Shown here: one piece after another, positions 22,165-22,605 of the stretch
How positions within the stretch are numbered: the first letter of the stretch is position 1
Layout of the letters: each line of letters opens with the position of its first letter
From: an uncultured Bacteroidota bacterium
GTDB taxonomy: Bacteria > Bacteroidota > Bacteroidia > B-17B0 > Aurantibacillaceae
Length of the DNA stretch: 22,605 nt
Assembly: GCA_937868675.1 (NCBI GenBank)
Contig: CALMNJ010000220.1
Span: 1-22,605 of the forward strand
Reading direction: 5' to 3'
Made by a program: the position numbers and the translations under genes
Notes under the pieces: model-generated
Told to the model about the DNA's origin: nothing
The model's input: only the letters and a program-made list of their open reading frames with translations
Databases searched by the model: none

Positions 22165-22605
22165 TCAGGACCACACCTGAGTGCCTTCGCTGCAATTAGT
22201 GCAGATATCAATGCTCTTGCGGCTGTTTAAAACCGATTGCCTGAATTTTTGGTAGGGGTCCGAGAACCAAATCTCGCCGAAGCTTTGGTTATTGAGGTTA
22301 CCCAGGGTATAATGCGCGTCCTTGTCAAAACAACAAGGCACCACTTTGCCATCCCAGGTTATTACACATCCCTGCCACATTCGCCAGCACTGATTCAGCA
22401 TTTTGTTTTTTATTGCAAAGGTTCCGTTACTATTCTTTATGTAACGCGAGTATTTTTGATTGTCGGGAATCAGCTCATGTCCGCCTTCAAAATCGTAAAC
22501 CTCGCGGGTAACCGGTGCGCTGCCATCGGCAGGGGTAAACGTGATGGTGAGCTTTCCTTTTCCCCGGGTGACAAAATCGGTGGCGCGGTACTGGTCGCCG
22601 AAAGC
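22165..22605 (-). CDS. Radical SAM/SPASM domain protein, C-terminal part (5' truncated)
   Basis: The frame is open from the window edge to the stop at 22165, about 146 codons; the radical SAM core with its CxxxCxxC lies outside. The visible C-terminus is a SPASM-type auxiliary Fe-S region: NQCWRMWQGCVITWDGKVVPCCFDKD, then HYTLGNLNNQSFGEIWFSD, then ICTNCSEG. The spacing of these Cys residues supports auxiliary 4Fe-4S cluster binding. Earlier residues (AFGDQYRATDFVTRGKGKLTITF) do not identify a substrate. The ATG at 22401 is internal, not the start. SPASM enzymes modify peptides or mature enzymes and cofactors; which applies here is unknown. It converges on the CstB-like gene with a 12-bp gap and no visible terminator. 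Confidence 0.85.
   Translation of the reverse strand, partial: AFGDQYRATDFVTRGKGKLTITFTPADGSAPVTREVYDFEGGHELIPDNQKYSRYIKNSNGTFAIKNKMLNQCWRMWQGCVITWDGKVVPCCFDKDAHYTLGNLNNQSFGEIWFSDPYQKFRQSVLNSRKSIDICTNCSEGTQVWS

Noticed and set aside
1..22605. CRISPR array, tRNA or rRNA gene, insertion sequence or phage genes
   Set aside because: I looked for regularly spaced repeats, cloverleaf-like sequence and transposase or integrase motifs and saw none.

Overview
The window reads as a chromosomal housekeeping segment from a member of the Bacteroidota. The grounds are: promoters that match the phylum's consensus (TTTG, about 19 nt, TAnnTTTG) ahead of many genes; no Shine-Dalgarno pattern at start codons; Bacteroidota-style lipoproteins and secreted proteins; and the family mix (a degenerate AddB-like nuclease, a LEA-2 lipoprotein, a DUF3857-like protein, an orphan helix-turn-helix regulator). 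I cannot name a genus. No tRNA, rRNA, CRISPR array, insertion sequence or prophage gene was recognised.

Layout. 1-7004: the end of recF, a membrane-anchored lipoprotein, asnS, a tiny conserved-looking gene, a 949-residue AddB-like PD-(D/E)XK nuclease that shares its start codon bases with that tiny gene, and a PaaE-like flavin/2Fe-2S reductase. 7005-7385: a divergent intergenic region with a 13-bp hairpin and a GC-rich structured element. 7386-9831: an M20 dipeptidase, a LEA-2 lipoprotein and a YqgE/AlgH protein. 9832-10385: no convincing gene. 10386-15080: folA (TTG start) overlapping a small lipoprotein gene, a SecD-P1-like secreted protein, a large DUF3857/transglutaminase-like exported protein on the minus strand, and plsC overlapping gatC. 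15110-18448 (all minus): a secreted protein with a C-terminal beta-sandwich, a CxxC small membrane protein, a crotonase and a DNA-binding regulator. 18449-18740: a second divergent region with a GC-rich structured element. 18741-22152: prfB with the classic +1 programmed frameshift, ksgA/rsmA, and an MBL + pseudo-rhodanese + rhodanese protein laid out like CstB persulfide dioxygenase. 22165-22605: the C-terminal part of a SPASM-type radical SAM protein.

How the genes relate. Several serve translation (asnS, gatC, prfB, ksgA) and DNA repair (recF, AddB-like); the rest serve the envelope, folate, lipid and sulfur metabolism. Most neighbours are not obvious pathway partners.

The observations most worth a second look are: two GC-rich intergenic elements that share exact end sequences and foldable stems in the same divergent-promoter setting (possible repeat or RNA family); the direct repeat abutting the start of the CstB-like gene; the shared-start divergent pair with an operator-like palindrome; and the prfB recoding site, which keeps an SD-like AGGGGG in a lineage that scarcely uses SD for initiation.
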